Shown here piece after piece: positions 1 to 8,050 of a stretch of DNA of 24,467 nucleotides. Position 1 is the stretch's first letter. Each line of letters opens with the position of its first letter. The notes beneath the pieces were generated by a model. The model made no database searches. It was given only the letters and a program-made list of their open reading frames with translations, and was not told the DNA's origin. The position numbers and the translations under genes are program-made. Source of the DNA: Porticoccaceae bacterium (GTDB taxonomy: Bacteria > Pseudomonadota > Gammaproteobacteria > Pseudomonadales > Porticoccaceae); NCBI GenBank assembly GCA_023229065.1, contig JALNZZ010000013.1, positions 1 to 24,467 of the forward strand, read 5' to 3'.

Positions 1-754
1 AGAACTCGGGGTCACGCTCATAAGCAGCAGCGTAGATTGATGTCGCGCGGGCATCACCGACACCGCGAGTTTCCTCTGCCTCCCGGAAGGCGTTCGCTTC
101 AATAACGACCTTTTGGCGATCGGCGTCGGCACGAATGCGCTCTGCCTGCTCCAAACCTTGGGCTCGCAGATCCCGTGCCTCCTTTTCTCGCTCGGCAACC
201 ATGCGGCGATAAACCTGCTCACTGACTTCGTCGGGCAAATCAATGCGCTTGACCCGCACATCGATAACCTCAATGCCCAAGGTCTCCGCTGCGGTACGGT
301 TGAGCAAGTTGAGGATTACTTCCATCAGCCGATCGCGCTCGCCGGACACCACCTCGTGCAGGGTGCGGGTACCGAACTGGTTGCGCAGGCCATCGTTCAC
401 CCGCGACGACAGGCGGTTGTTGGCGATCTCCTCGCTGCCGCCGGTGGCACGGTAGTAGGCACCGACGTCGATGATCCGCCACTTGACATAGGAGTCCACC
501 AGCAAACGCTTGCGCTCGGCGGTGAAGAAGCTCTCGGTGGGAGTGTCGAGGGTGAGTATCCGCGCGTCGAACTTGCGCACCTGATCCACAAACGGGATCT
601 TGTAATGCAGGCCCGGCGAGATATCGTCCTGCATGAACTCACCGAAGCGCAACTTGACGGCGCGCTCGGTCTCCTTGACCACGAACAGACTGTTACTGGC
701 GATCAGCAGCGCCACTACGGCGATGATGATCCACATGGATGATCTGGAATTCAT
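1..754 (-). CDS. hflC: HflC, FtsH protease modulator (partial, 3' end outside window)
   Basis: SPFH/band-7 membrane protein that forms the HflKC complex around the membrane protease FtsH and limits its access to substrates. The reading frame is open from the ATG at 754 to the window edge, giving 251 codons of a protein usually near 290 residues, so the C-terminus is missing. One N-terminal membrane segment lies at about residues 8-24 (WIIIAVVALLIAS), then KETERAVKLRFGEF and the band-7 domain, then a charged helical stretch (VAEREKEARDLRAQGLEQAERIRADADR begins near residue 190; shown only in part) typical of the SPFH coiled coil. The ATG overlaps the hflK stop as TAATG, which indicates translational coupling and fixes the start. 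Family assignment is secure from sequence and from position after hflK. Confidence 0.96.
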   Translation of the reverse strand, partial: MNSRSSMWIIIAVVALLIASNSLFVVKETERAVKLRFGEFMQDDISPGLHYKIPFVDQVRKFDARILTLDTPTESFFTAERKRLLVDSYVKWRIIDVGAYYRATGGSEEIANNRLSSRVNDGLRNQFGTRTLHEVVSGERDRLMEVILNLLNRTAAETLGIEVIDVRVKRIDLPDEVSEQVYRRMVAEREKEARDLRAQGLEQAERIRADADRQKVVIEANAFREAEETRGVGDARATSIYAAAYERDPEF

Positions 755-1896
755 TAGCGCAACTCCCTCCGCTGACTGCCGCTGCCGGACTGGTTCCCCA
801 TGCGATTGAGGACTTCATCCGCGATAGTGCTCATCTGGGCGGGACTGAGACGTGAACCCGGGGTCGCGGTGGCGGACGTGCCGCCGCCCACCGCCTTGTC
901 GAGGGGCAGATAGAGGATATTGTTGCCATCCTTCGCCGCCACCATCACCTTGCTGCTGTTGCTCATCACTGCTTCCATGGCATCGAGATAGAGGCGCTGG
1001 CGGGTGACTTCCGGCGACTTCTCGTACTCGGTGAACAGATGGACGAAGCGATCCGCCTCACCCTCTGCCTCGGCAATCACCCGTGCCTGGTAGGCATCGG
1101 CTTCTTCCAGAATGCGCTGGGCGCGCCCGCGGGCTTCAGGAATAACGGCGTTGGAGTAGGACTGCGCCTCGCTGACCACGCGCTCCTGATCCTCACGAGC
1201 CTTGATAACATCGTCATAAGCTGCCTGAACCTGGGCCGGCGGCTTGGCATCCTGAATGTTGACCTGAATAATCTCGATACCCGTATCGTAAATATCCAGA
1301 TAGCGCTGCAGGCGCTCTTTCACCTCGACACCAACCTGCTCCCGGCCGGAGGAAATCACCGAATCGAGCTTGCTGCTGCCCACCACATGACGCAAGGCAC
1401 TGTTGGTGGCGTGGCGCAGACTGGTTTCCGGATCCTTGACATTGAGAACGAAAGCTTTCGGATCTGGCACATTGAATTGCACCACCAGTTGCAGATCGAC
1501 GATATTTTCATCCTCGGTGAGCATCAGGTCGCGGTTGTTGTTGCGATATTGGCGCACCTCGGTCACTTCCACCTTGGTGACCGAATCCACCAGCGGGGGA
1601 TTCCAATGCAAACCGGGGTTCACTGTAGCATGGTACTTACCCAGGCGAAGCACTACCGCACGCTCCGTTTCATCTACCTGGTAAATGCCAGAGAAGGCCC
1701 ATATCACCAGGATGATCACCAGGATGACCGGCAGGAACTTGAAGCCGTTGACACCGCCCGAGCCACCGCCGCCGAGAAAACCCAGTTTCTCGCGCAGTTT
1801 CTTCAGGGCTTCATCAAGATCGGGCGGACCATTGTTCTGTCCACCACCGCCTCCGCCCCAGGGGTCCTTGCCGCCGCCAGGTTCATTCCAGGCCAT
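754..1896 (-). CDS. hflK: HflK, FtsH protease modulator
   Basis: Partner of HflC in the periplasm-facing HflKC assembly that regulates FtsH. The product is 380 residues. The N-terminus is glycine-rich (MAWNEPGGGKDPWGGGG), the usual HflK opening, followed by one membrane segment at about residues 53-73 (FLPVILVIILVIWAFSGIY), the band-7 domain beginning with DETERAVVLRLGKY, and a helical region rich in Glu/Ala/Arg (EARGRAQRILEEADAY). An in-frame start 18 bases upstream (1914) exists, but the ATG at 1896 has GGAG at a good distance and gives the family's normal N-terminus, so I chose it. The gene follows hflX after about 58 bases and overlaps hflC by one base, so the three are probably cotranscribed. 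Confidence 0.97.
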   Translation of the reverse strand: MAWNEPGGGKDPWGGGGGGQNNGPPDLDEALKKLREKLGFLGGGGSGGVNGFKFLPVILVIILVIWAFSGIYQVDETERAVVLRLGKYHATVNPGLHWNPPLVDSVTKVEVTEVRQYRNNNRDLMLTEDENIVDLQLVVQFNVPDPKAFVLNVKDPETSLRHATNSALRHVVGSSKLDSVISSGREQVGVEVKERLQRYLDIYDTGIEIIQVNIQDAKPPAQVQAAYDDVIKAREDQERVVSEAQSYSNAVIPEARGRAQRILEEADAYQARVIAEAEGEADRFVHLFTEYEKSPEVTRQRLYLDAMEAVMSNSSKVMVAAKDGNNILYLPLDKAVGGGTSATATPGSRLSPAQMSTIADEVLNRMGNQSGSGSQRRELR

Positions 1897-1954
1897 TGAA
1901 TTTTCTCCAGACACTCATCAAGGGTCGCCATTCTAGCAAGACGTCCGGCCAGCG

Positions 1955-3274
1955 TCAGGCACTTTCGGCCATCAGCCCAACTTCATCACAGAGCGGCAAA
2001 TCTTCCGGTCCCATAGACTCCGCCTTGAGTAGACGATTGAAATCTGCCCTCGGCAAACTAAGTTGTAGAATAAAGCCGCCGTCGGCACCTACCTTCTCGC
2101 CTAACACAGCACCCAGCTCATAGAACCGCGACCTCAGTCGCGCCAGTCGAGGCGGCAGATGGTAACAGCCAGTGATCCTGTCGCTGCCGAGCCGCTCTCG
2201 AACAGCCTGGATCAGCAGGTCGATGCCTTCGCCGCTGACAGCGGAAACCCACACTCCCACTGGTACGCCCTGGTCGTTGCGGTCAATATGCGGCTGCACA
2301 TGATCGAGCAAGTCAATCTTGTTGTAGACAAGCAACTGGGGGTTATCAGCAGCGCCGATCTCTTCAAGCACCTCATCAACACTCGTCATATTGCGCTGGC
2401 GCTCCTCGCTGTGCGCATCCACGACATGGAGCAACAAGCTGGCGCTGGCGGCTTCTTCAAGAGTAGCGCTAAAAGCATCCACCAATTTGTGAGGCAGATG
2501 ACTGATGAAGCCCACGGTATCGGCGAGAATCACCGGCCCCAACTCAGGCATGTCCACCCGCCGCATAGTAGGATCAAGGGTGGCGAAAAGCTGGTCAGCC
2601 GCTAACACGTCCGAATCACTCAGACGGTTGAACAGTGTCGACTTGCCGGCGTTGGTATAGCCCACCAGAGACACCGTGGGTATTTCCGCCCGAGTGCGAG
2701 AGCGACGTCCCTGTTGACGCTGACTGCGCACCTTTTCAAGACGTTTTTGAATTGACTTGATACGGGCGCGTAACAACCGGCGGTCCGTTTCCAACTGGGT
2801 TTCACCGGGGCCACGCAGACCGATACCACCTTTTTGGCGCTCCAGGTGAGTCCACCCTCGCACCAAGCGGGTAGCCATGTGCTGGAGCTGTGCCAGCTCC
2901 ACTTGCAGCTTGCCCTCGTAGGTGCGGGCGCGCTGCGCAAAAATATCGAGAATCAAGCCCGTGCGGTCAAGCACCCGGCACTCGAGCGCTTTTTCGAGAT
3001 TGCGCTCCTGGCTCGGTGTGAGGTTGTGATTGAAGATCACCACTTCGGCACCCAAGCGCTCTACAGCCTGGCGCAACTCATCAAGCTTGCCTGTACCGAC
3101 GAAAAACTTGGCAGTGGGAGAGGAACGCTGCCCGGTGATAAATTCGGCGGGATCACCGCCTGCAGATAGCACCAGCTCTTCAAACTCCCTGGGGTCATCC
3201 GGCTCGTTGTCGCTGTGCAGATCCATATGGACCAAAATCGCCAGTTCACCGGATTCAGGGCGGTCAAAAAACAA
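1955..3274 (-). CDS. hflX: HflX, ribosome-associated GTPase
   Basis: GTPase of the HflX family, known to bind the 50S subunit and split stalled 70S ribosomes under stress. The product is 439 residues. The HflX-specific N-terminal domain covers about residues 1-195 and contains QVELAQLQHMATRLVRGWTH and the glycine-rich QKGGIGLRGPGETQLE. The G domain follows: P-loop GYTNAGKS (205-212), DTVGF (252-256) and NKID (318-321). The start is a TTG at 3274, giving MFFDRPESGE, which matches the family opening; GGAGG lies 5 bases upstream at 3280-3284. An ATG at 3276-3278 overlaps this region in another frame and stops after four codons, so it is not the HflX start. The gene is downstream of hfq with a structured 161-base gap. 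Confidence 0.96.
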   Translation of the reverse strand: MFFDRPESGELAILVHMDLHSDNEPDDPREFEELVLSAGGDPAEFITGQRSSPTAKFFVGTGKLDELRQAVERLGAEVVIFNHNLTPSQERNLEKALECRVLDRTGLILDIFAQRARTYEGKLQVELAQLQHMATRLVRGWTHLERQKGGIGLRGPGETQLETDRRLLRARIKSIQKRLEKVRSQRQQGRRSRTRAEIPTVSLVGYTNAGKSTLFNRLSDSDVLAADQLFATLDPTMRRVDMPELGPVILADTVGFISHLPHKLVDAFSATLEEAASASLLLHVVDAHSEERQRNMTSVDEVLEEIGAADNPQLLVYNKIDLLDHVQPHIDRNDQGVPVGVWVSAVSGEGIDLLIQAVRERLGSDRITGCYHLPPRLARLRSRFYELGAVLGEKVGADGGFILQLSLPRADFNRLLKAESMGPEDLPLCDEVGLMAESA

Positions 3275-3293
3275 TCATACCTCCGCGGCCATT

Positions 3294-3373
3294 GGAGCCT
3301 GTTGACCGACTGCCCTAGCGGAAAATCTTGTGCTCAACGAGGCAATGAGAGCGAGAGCGGGAAAACAGGCTCC
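3294..3373 (-). repeat. 10-base inverted repeat in the hflX leader
   Basis: GGAGCCTGTT (3294-3303) and AACAGGCTCC (3364-3373) are perfect complements 60 bases apart. The proximal arm lies about 10 bases upstream of the hflX GGAGG, so pairing could affect ribosome access. Confidence 0.45.
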
Positions 3374-3385
3374 CGGCTCTACAGC

Positions 3386-3432
3386 GAGCAACCGCGCCTG
3401 GCAGGCGCGGGAACGGCTGAAACCGGTTGCTC
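3386..3432 (-). promoter_or_regulatory. Nested hairpin in the hfq-hflX gap
   Basis: GAGCAACCG (3386-3394) pairs perfectly with CGGTTGCTC (3424-3432), just after the hfq stop. Inside, CCGCGCCT (3392-3399) and AGGCGCGG (3403-3410) form an 8-base GC-rich hairpin with loop GGC. Neither has a T run on the minus strand, so it looks like a processing or stabilising structure rather than a terminator. Confidence 0.55.
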
Positions 3433-3435
3433 TTC

Positions 3436-3699
3436 TCAATCCTCATTGCCCTGATTGCCATCATCCTGCTCTTGGGGAGCAACGGGAGGCAGACGCACAG
3501 GCCGCGAGGGCACTACGGTGGAAATGGCATGCTTGTACACCATCTGGCTGACGGTATTCTTGAGCAGCACCACGAACTGGTCAAAAGATTCGATCTGGCC
3601 CTGCAACTTGATACCGTTGACCAGGAAGATCGACACGGGTACACGCTCCTTGCGGAGCAGGTTCAAAAAAGGGTCTTGTAGATTATGCCCTTTTGACAT
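3436..3699 (-). CDS. hfq: Hfq, RNA chaperone
   Basis: Sm-like hexameric RNA chaperone that pairs small RNAs with mRNAs and affects mRNA decay and translation. The product is 87 residues. Gln8 and the proximal-face motif YKHAIS (Tyr55, Lys56, His57) are present, as is SFDQFVVLLKN (38-48). The rim patch reads RKER (16-19), with Lys where E. coli has Arg17. The C-terminal tail after about residue 66 is short, proline-rich and then acidic (QEQDDGNQGNED). Two ATGs lie side by side (3702 and 3699). I chose the second because AAGGAG is spaced 7 bases from it and it gives the canonical MSKGH start. The place between miaA and hflX is the classic gammaproteobacterial one. Confidence 0.97.
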   Translation of the reverse strand: MSKGHNLQDPFLNLLRKERVPVSIFLVNGIKLQGQIESFDQFVVLLKNTVSQMVYKHAISTVVPSRPVRLPPVAPQEQDDGNQGNED

Positions 3700-3721
3700 C
3701 ATCTTTCTCCTTATACAAATG

Positions 3722-3761
3722 AAAAAAGCGCCCAAAAAAAACGGTATCCGTCAGCGGGCGC
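3722..3761 (-). terminator. Terminator- or attenuator-like hairpin upstream of hfq
   Basis: On the minus strand, outer arms GCGCCC (3756-3761) and GGGCGC (3728-3733) are followed by six T's (3722-3727), and an inner ACGG-ATA-CCGT (3741-3751) is followed by eight T's. It lies about 22 bases before the hfq start, after miaA. It could lower read-through from the upstream cluster into hfq. Confidence 0.5.
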
Positions 3762-3819
3762 AACCTTGCCGAACATCGGCCACTCAGCTTGCCGCGCAAT
3801 CATAACAACTGCCGCGCAG

Positions 3820-4803
3820 CTAGTATATGGGAGTGTTTTGCAAAAATTTCAAGCACTTTGCCAGCAATTCTTCTTCGCCCACCGAAAAACCGTCTGCACC
3901 ATCGATATACAAAGCCTCCAGCCCCTCCCATCCTCGCAACCACGTAAGCTGGCGCTTGGCTAATTGACGGGTCGCAGCCAGTCCTCGGGCCACCATTTCC
4001 TCATAGCCATAATCACCGGCCAAATAGCCCCATACCTGGCGATAGCCCACAGCGCGAACGGAAGGGAGTTCCACTGACAGATCTCCACGCCGGTACAACT
4101 GTTCGACCTCACCCACCAGCCCTTGTTCCAACATCTGCTGAAAACGTAATGCAATCCTCTGGTGCAGCAACTCGCGGCGATGGGACAACAAGCCGAGCTG
4201 AACAATACGGTAATCGTCACCGATGGGTTCCACGGCATCACCACCTGTCTGTCCACGCAACTGGCTGGCAGGAACCCCGGTGAGTCGATACACCTCCAAA
4301 GCTCGCTGGATACGCTGGGAGTGATTGGGGTGTAACTTGGTGGCAGTGTCGGGGTCCACTGCCATCAACTGCGCATGCAAGGAGGGCCAACCGTGTTGCT
4401 CAGCCTCTGCAAGGATGGCTGCTCGCACTGCGGGATCAGACGGCGGCAGATCTCCCAGACCATCCAGCAAAACACGAAAGTAAAGCATCGTGCCCCCCAC
4501 CAGCAAGGGAATCCGGCCGCGGGCACTGATATCGGCAATTAAGGGAATGGCATCGGCAGCAAACTCCGCGGCGGAATAAGGCTCAGCGGGATCGCGAATA
4601 TTGATCAGGTGGTGGGGAGCACGCGCCAACAGTGCCGCATCGGGCTTGGCCGTGCCAATATCCATACCTCGATATACCAGCGCTGAATCGACACTAATGA
4701 TCTCAGCGGGAATATGCGCCAGCAAATTCGCAGCCAGATCTGTCTTGCCGGAAGCGGTCGGCCCCATCAGGAAGATGACTGGCGGTTTATCAGTGACAGC
4801 CAT
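3820..4803 (-). CDS. miaA: MiaA, tRNA dimethylallyltransferase
   Basis: Transfers a dimethylallyl group from DMAPP to N6 of adenosine 37 in tRNAs that read codons starting with U, the first step to ms2i6A. The product is 327 residues, near family length. The P-loop GPTASGKT lies at residues 14-21, followed by DSALVYRGMDIGTAKP near residues 39-54, the family's substrate-binding signature, and VGGTMLYF further on. The ATG at 4803 abuts the mutL stop as TAAATG, so translation is likely coupled to mutL. The tRNA-Leu(CAA) in this window, which reads UUG and has A37-A38 after its anticodon, is the kind of substrate the enzyme acts on; that link is inference. The 3' end may carry a promoter for hfq. 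Confidence 0.97.
   Translation of the reverse strand: MAVTDKPPVIFLMGPTASGKTDLAANLLAHIPAEIISVDSALVYRGMDIGTAKPDAALLARAPHHLINIRDPAEPYSAAEFAADAIPLIADISARGRIPLLVGGTMLYFRVLLDGLGDLPPSDPAVRAAILAEAEQHGWPSLHAQLMAVDPDTATKLHPNHSQRIQRALEVYRLTGVPASQLRGQTGGDAVEPIGDDYRIVQLGLLSHRRELLHQRIALRFQQMLEQGLVGEVEQLYRRGDLSVELPSVRAVGYRQVWGYLAGDYGYEEMVARGLAATRQLAKRQLTWLRGWEGLEALYIDGADGFSVGEEELLAKCLKFLQNTPIY
3822..3852 (-). promoter_or_regulatory. Possible hfq promoter at the miaA 3' end
   Basis: On the minus strand TTGAAA (3847-3852) is followed by CATATA after 17 bases, or TATACT (3822-3827) after 19. It overlaps the last codons of miaA. E. coli hfq also has promoters inside miaA. A pair of TGCCGCGCA repeats (3790-3798 and 3810-3818) lies just downstream. 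Confidence 0.35.
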
Positions 4804-6681
4804 TTAGCGTCCCCGCAAAAACAACTGATCCAGTTCCCCCAGGCTCAGCTGGCTCCACGTGGGGCGGCCGTGATTACATTGCCCACTGCGTTCGGTCTCC
4901 TCCATGTCGCGCAAAAGGGCATTCATCTCCGCCACCCCCAAACGGCGGTTGGCACGCACTGAGCCATGACAGGCCATGGTGGAAAAGATATCGTCAATAT
5001 GGGTGCGAATCCGGTCGCTGGTACCGTATTCCAGCAAATCCGACAGCACATCTCGCACTAAAGCCTCGGCATTGGCGCCCCTCAACATGGCGGGAATTTC
5101 ACGAATGACCAAACTTTCCGGGCCGGCACGCTGCAGCGTAAAGCCGAGGCTGGCAAAGACTTCAGCAAACTCTTCAGCACAGTCGGCCTCCTTTTCGCTG
5201 ACAGCGATAGCCTCCGGCACCAGCAGTGGCTGAGAGGTAACGGACTCGGCATCGAAGGCACGCTTCATACGTTCGTAGTTGATGCGTTCGTGCGCCGCAT
5301 GCATATCCACGATCACCAGACCGCAAGCATTCTCAGCGAGGATATAAATCCCTTTGAGCTGGGCAATAGCGTAGCCCAGGGGCGGAATTTCCTCGCTCCC
5401 CTCAGCCGTAGCAGCAAGCTCCGGGTTATCGTGCAACTCTCCGTAAAGCCTGCGTGAGTCGGAGCCCGCGTCATAACTTGCCAGCCGGTTGCCGATTGCG
5501 CCGTGGGACGACGGTCTTGTCCAGCCACCTCCCAGCCCCCCACTGCCGACCAGCTCTCTATCACTCAAGCCACCTCCGCTTAGCCCCCCTATCCCTTGCT
5601 GGACAGGCACCGGCTGAGCGAAACGCAACGATTCTGGCTGCAAAGCCGCAGGCTCGCTCTCCCCCAGTGCTTCGCCAGGGCGAATATCCGCCACCGCCCG
5701 ATGCAAAGTACTGAACAGAAAGTCGTGCACACTGCGCCCCTCACGGAAACGCACTTCGTGCTTGGTAGGGTGCACATTGACATCTACGTCGCCGGGGTCG
5801 AGCTCCAGAAACAATACATAGGCCGGGTGGCGATCCTGATACAGCACATCGCGGTAAGCTTGACGCACAGCGTGGGTCACCACTTTGTCGCGAATCACTC
5901 GACCATTAACAAAGAAATACTGCAGATCAGCCTGGCTGCGTGAAAAGGTCGGCAACCCAATCCAGCCCCACAGGCGCAGCCCGCCGCGGGTTTGGTCAAT
6001 ATAGCGGGCATTTTCCATAAACGCCGGACCACAGATAGCAGCCACCCGGCGCTCCTGTTCCAGCTGGGAATCGGCGGCCCGCAAATTGTGCACTGTTTTG
6101 CCGTTGTGACGCAGGGAGAAAGACACATCGAAGCGGCTCAGAGCCAGCTTGCGCAGCGCGTCGTCTATGCGGCCGAACTCCGTCTTTTCCGTGCGCAGAA
6201 ATTTACGCCGTGCCGGGGTATTAAAAAACAGGTCGCGCACTTCCACGGTGGTACCGCGCACATGCTGCACACGATCCACCTCCACCGTCATGTCACGCCC
6301 CTCACCCCGGGCACGCCAACCCGCGCCAGTGTCCGCAGTATTGGTGTGCAACTCCAGCCGCGCCACAGACGCAATACTGGCCAGAGCCTCACCGCGAAAC
6401 CCCAGGGTAGCCACGGCCTCCAGATCATCGAGATCAAGAATTTTGCTGGTAGCATGGCGGCTGAGTGCCAGCGGCAGATCCTCTCGATCGATACCGCCGC
6501 CGTCATCCCGCACCCTCACCAACTTGACGCCACCGCTCTCCACATCAATATCGATGCGCTTGGCACCGGCGTCGAGACTGTTCTCCACTAACTCCTTGAC
6601 TACCGACGACGGCCGCTCAACCACTTCGCCAGCGGCAATCTGGTTAGCGAGACGGGGACTCAATAGCTGGATGCGTGGCAT
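4804..6681 (-). CDS. mutL: MutL, DNA mismatch repair protein (endonuclease type)
   Basis: Mismatch-repair ATPase that links MutS recognition to strand cleavage. The product is 625 residues from the ATG at 6681 (GAGAG just upstream); a GTG two codons earlier is possible. The GHKL ATPase domain is at the N-terminus, with IAAGEVVERPSSVVKELVEN, DDGGGI (59-64) and GFRGEAL. A Gly/Ser-rich linker spans about residues 340-430. The C-terminal domain contains DMHAAHERINYE (459-470), which fits the metal-binding DQHAx2Ex4E motif except Gln to Met, plus ACHGSVRA (about 570-577) and CNHGRP (602-607). These motifs mark MutL proteins with intrinsic nickase activity, unlike E. coli MutL, which relies on MutH. 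The gene sits 21 bases after amiB and directly adjoins miaA. Confidence 0.97.
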   Translation of the reverse strand: MPRIQLLSPRLANQIAAGEVVERPSSVVKELVENSLDAGAKRIDIDVESGGVKLVRVRDDGGGIDREDLPLALSRHATSKILDLDDLEAVATLGFRGEALASIASVARLELHTNTADTGAGWRARGEGRDMTVEVDRVQHVRGTTVEVRDLFFNTPARRKFLRTEKTEFGRIDDALRKLALSRFDVSFSLRHNGKTVHNLRAADSQLEQERRVAAICGPAFMENARYIDQTRGGLRLWGWIGLPTFSRSQADLQYFFVNGRVIRDKVVTHAVRQAYRDVLYQDRHPAYVLFLELDPGDVDVNVHPTKHEVRFREGRSVHDFLFSTLHRAVADIRPGEALGESEPAALQPESLRFAQPVPVQQGIGGLSGGGLSDRELVGSGGLGGGWTRPSSHGAIGNRLASYDAGSDSRRLYGELHDNPELAATAEGSEEIPPLGYAIAQLKGIYILAENACGLVIVDMHAAHERINYERMKRAFDAESVTSQPLLVPEAIAVSEKEADCAEEFAEVFASLGFTLQRAGPESLVIREIPAMLRGANAEALVRDVLSDLLEYGTSDRIRTHIDDIFSTMACHGSVRANRRLGVAEMNALLRDMEETERSGQCNHGRPTWSQLSLGELDQLFLRGR

Positions 6682-6702
6682 GGACACTCTCGGCGAAGGA
6701 AT

Positions 6703-8046
6703 TCAGATAGGCGGAATACGAAGACGCTGGCCGACACGAATATTGGTGGAGCTCAAGCTGTTATGACGCAACAGTGTCTCGACACTGACGTTGTGACGAG
6801 CGGCAATACCCGACAGGGTATCACCCCGCGCGATGACATACACCCGCTCGGCACCATCGACGCTGTTGGCCGCCACCCAGGTACCCAGTGGCGGCTTGCT
6901 GTAAAAATAACGTTTGATACCCGTAAAGATGGCATCCGCCAGCTGGCGTTGATAGCTGGAGTCCGCCAGCTGACGGGCCTCGGTAGGGTTCGAGATAAAA
7001 CCTGTCTCCACCAAAATGGAGGGAATATCGGGCGACTTGAGCACCAGAAAGCCGGCTTGCTCCACGTGACGCTTGTGCAGTCTCGCCATCCCACCCATCT
7101 CGTCGAGGACCTCCTTGCCCACCTCGAGGCTGCTGCTGAGTGTTGCCGTCATGGACAGGTCCAGCAACACACCAGCCAGTATCTTGTCCTTGTCACTAAG
7201 CCGAACACTGCCCACACCACCTACCAGGTCAGCGCTGTTTTCGCGCTCAGCCAGGTAGCGCGCCGTTTCACTGGTGGCACCGCCAGGCGACAGCGCAAAC
7301 ACTGAAGCCCCGCGGGCAGACGGGTTCTTGAAAGCGTCGGCGTGAACAGACACAAACAGATCAGCGCGATGTTCTCGAGCGATATCCGTGCGCTTGCGCA
7401 AAGGTATGTAGTAATCGCCCGTACGCACCAGCACTCCCTGAAAACCAGGCTCGCTGTCGGCAAGACGCTTGAGCTCGCGGCTGATGGCCATCACGACCTT
7501 CTTCTCATACAGTCCGTTAGGCCCAATGGCACCCGGATCCTCACCGCCATGACCAGCATCAATGGCGACCACTATGTCGCGATGCGGCCCCTGGCTAGTG
7601 ACCACATCGGCAACAGTTTTCTCGCTCTCTTTCTCAATATCGTACAAATCCACGACCAGGCGGTCACCGTACTGGTCGTTGGCCTGCAGCGGAAAGCTTC
7701 GCGGCCTGACAGGTTGCTTGAGATCCAGAACGATACGCAGATGCTTACCCTCCCGCGGCGCCGAGCGAATACCGATGATGGGAGTGTTCTCAAGATCCAG
7801 GTCGTCGAAACCTGCCGCCAGCTTGATATCGCTAATATCCACCACCAGGCGATCGGGATTCTCGAGAGTAAACAGCGAGTGCTCAGCGTCGGCTGTAAGA
7901 TCAAAAACCAGCCTGGTATGGTCCGGCGCACGCCACAAGCGCACACCATGCACTGTCTTGGCCAAGCTGTCGGCGGTCAAGAAAAGCAACACCATACCTA
8001 CCAGCCAAGGCACCACCGCACACCAGCTATGCCTAGTGAACCTCAT
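6703..8046 (-). CDS. amiB: N-acetylmuramoyl-L-alanine amidase with AMIN and LysM domains (AmiB/AmiC type)
   Basis: Periplasmic zinc amidase that cuts the bond between MurNAc and L-Ala in peptidoglycan, normally for daughter-cell separation. The product is 447 residues from the ATG at 8046. A signal peptide opens it (basic MRFTRH, hydrophobic core VVPWLVGMVLLFL, then a likely cut after DSLA). An AMIN domain covers about residues 33-140. The Amidase_3 domain at about 155-378 holds DAGHGGEDPG (His166), Glu181, SVHAD (His235) and VETGFISN (Glu347), so the zinc ligands and catalytic Glu are intact. A LysM module ends the protein (about 403-447, VYVIARGDTLSGIAARHNV). The usual autoinhibitory helix region is present between His235 and Glu347. 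Exact paralogue name (AmiB versus AmiC) rests on position next to mutL. Confidence 0.95.
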   Translation of the reverse strand: MRFTRHSWCAVVPWLVGMVLLFLTADSLAKTVHGVRLWRAPDHTRLVFDLTADAEHSLFTLENPDRLVVDISDIKLAAGFDDLDLENTPIIGIRSAPREGKHLRIVLDLKQPVRPRSFPLQANDQYGDRLVVDLYDIEKESEKTVADVVTSQGPHRDIVVAIDAGHGGEDPGAIGPNGLYEKKVVMAISRELKRLADSEPGFQGVLVRTGDYYIPLRKRTDIAREHRADLFVSVHADAFKNPSARGASVFALSPGGATSETARYLAERENSADLVGGVGSVRLSDKDKILAGVLLDLSMTATLSSSLEVGKEVLDEMGGMARLHKRHVEQAGFLVLKSPDIPSILVETGFISNPTEARQLADSSYQRQLADAIFTGIKRYFYSKPPLGTWVAANSVDGAERVYVIARGDTLSGIAARHNVSVETLLRHNSLSSTNIRVGQRLRIPPI

Positions 8047-8050
8047 GCCC

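Noticed and set aside
1039..1899. Plus-strand frame of 286 codons opposite hflK
   Set aside because: Antisense mirror of the conserved HflK gene.
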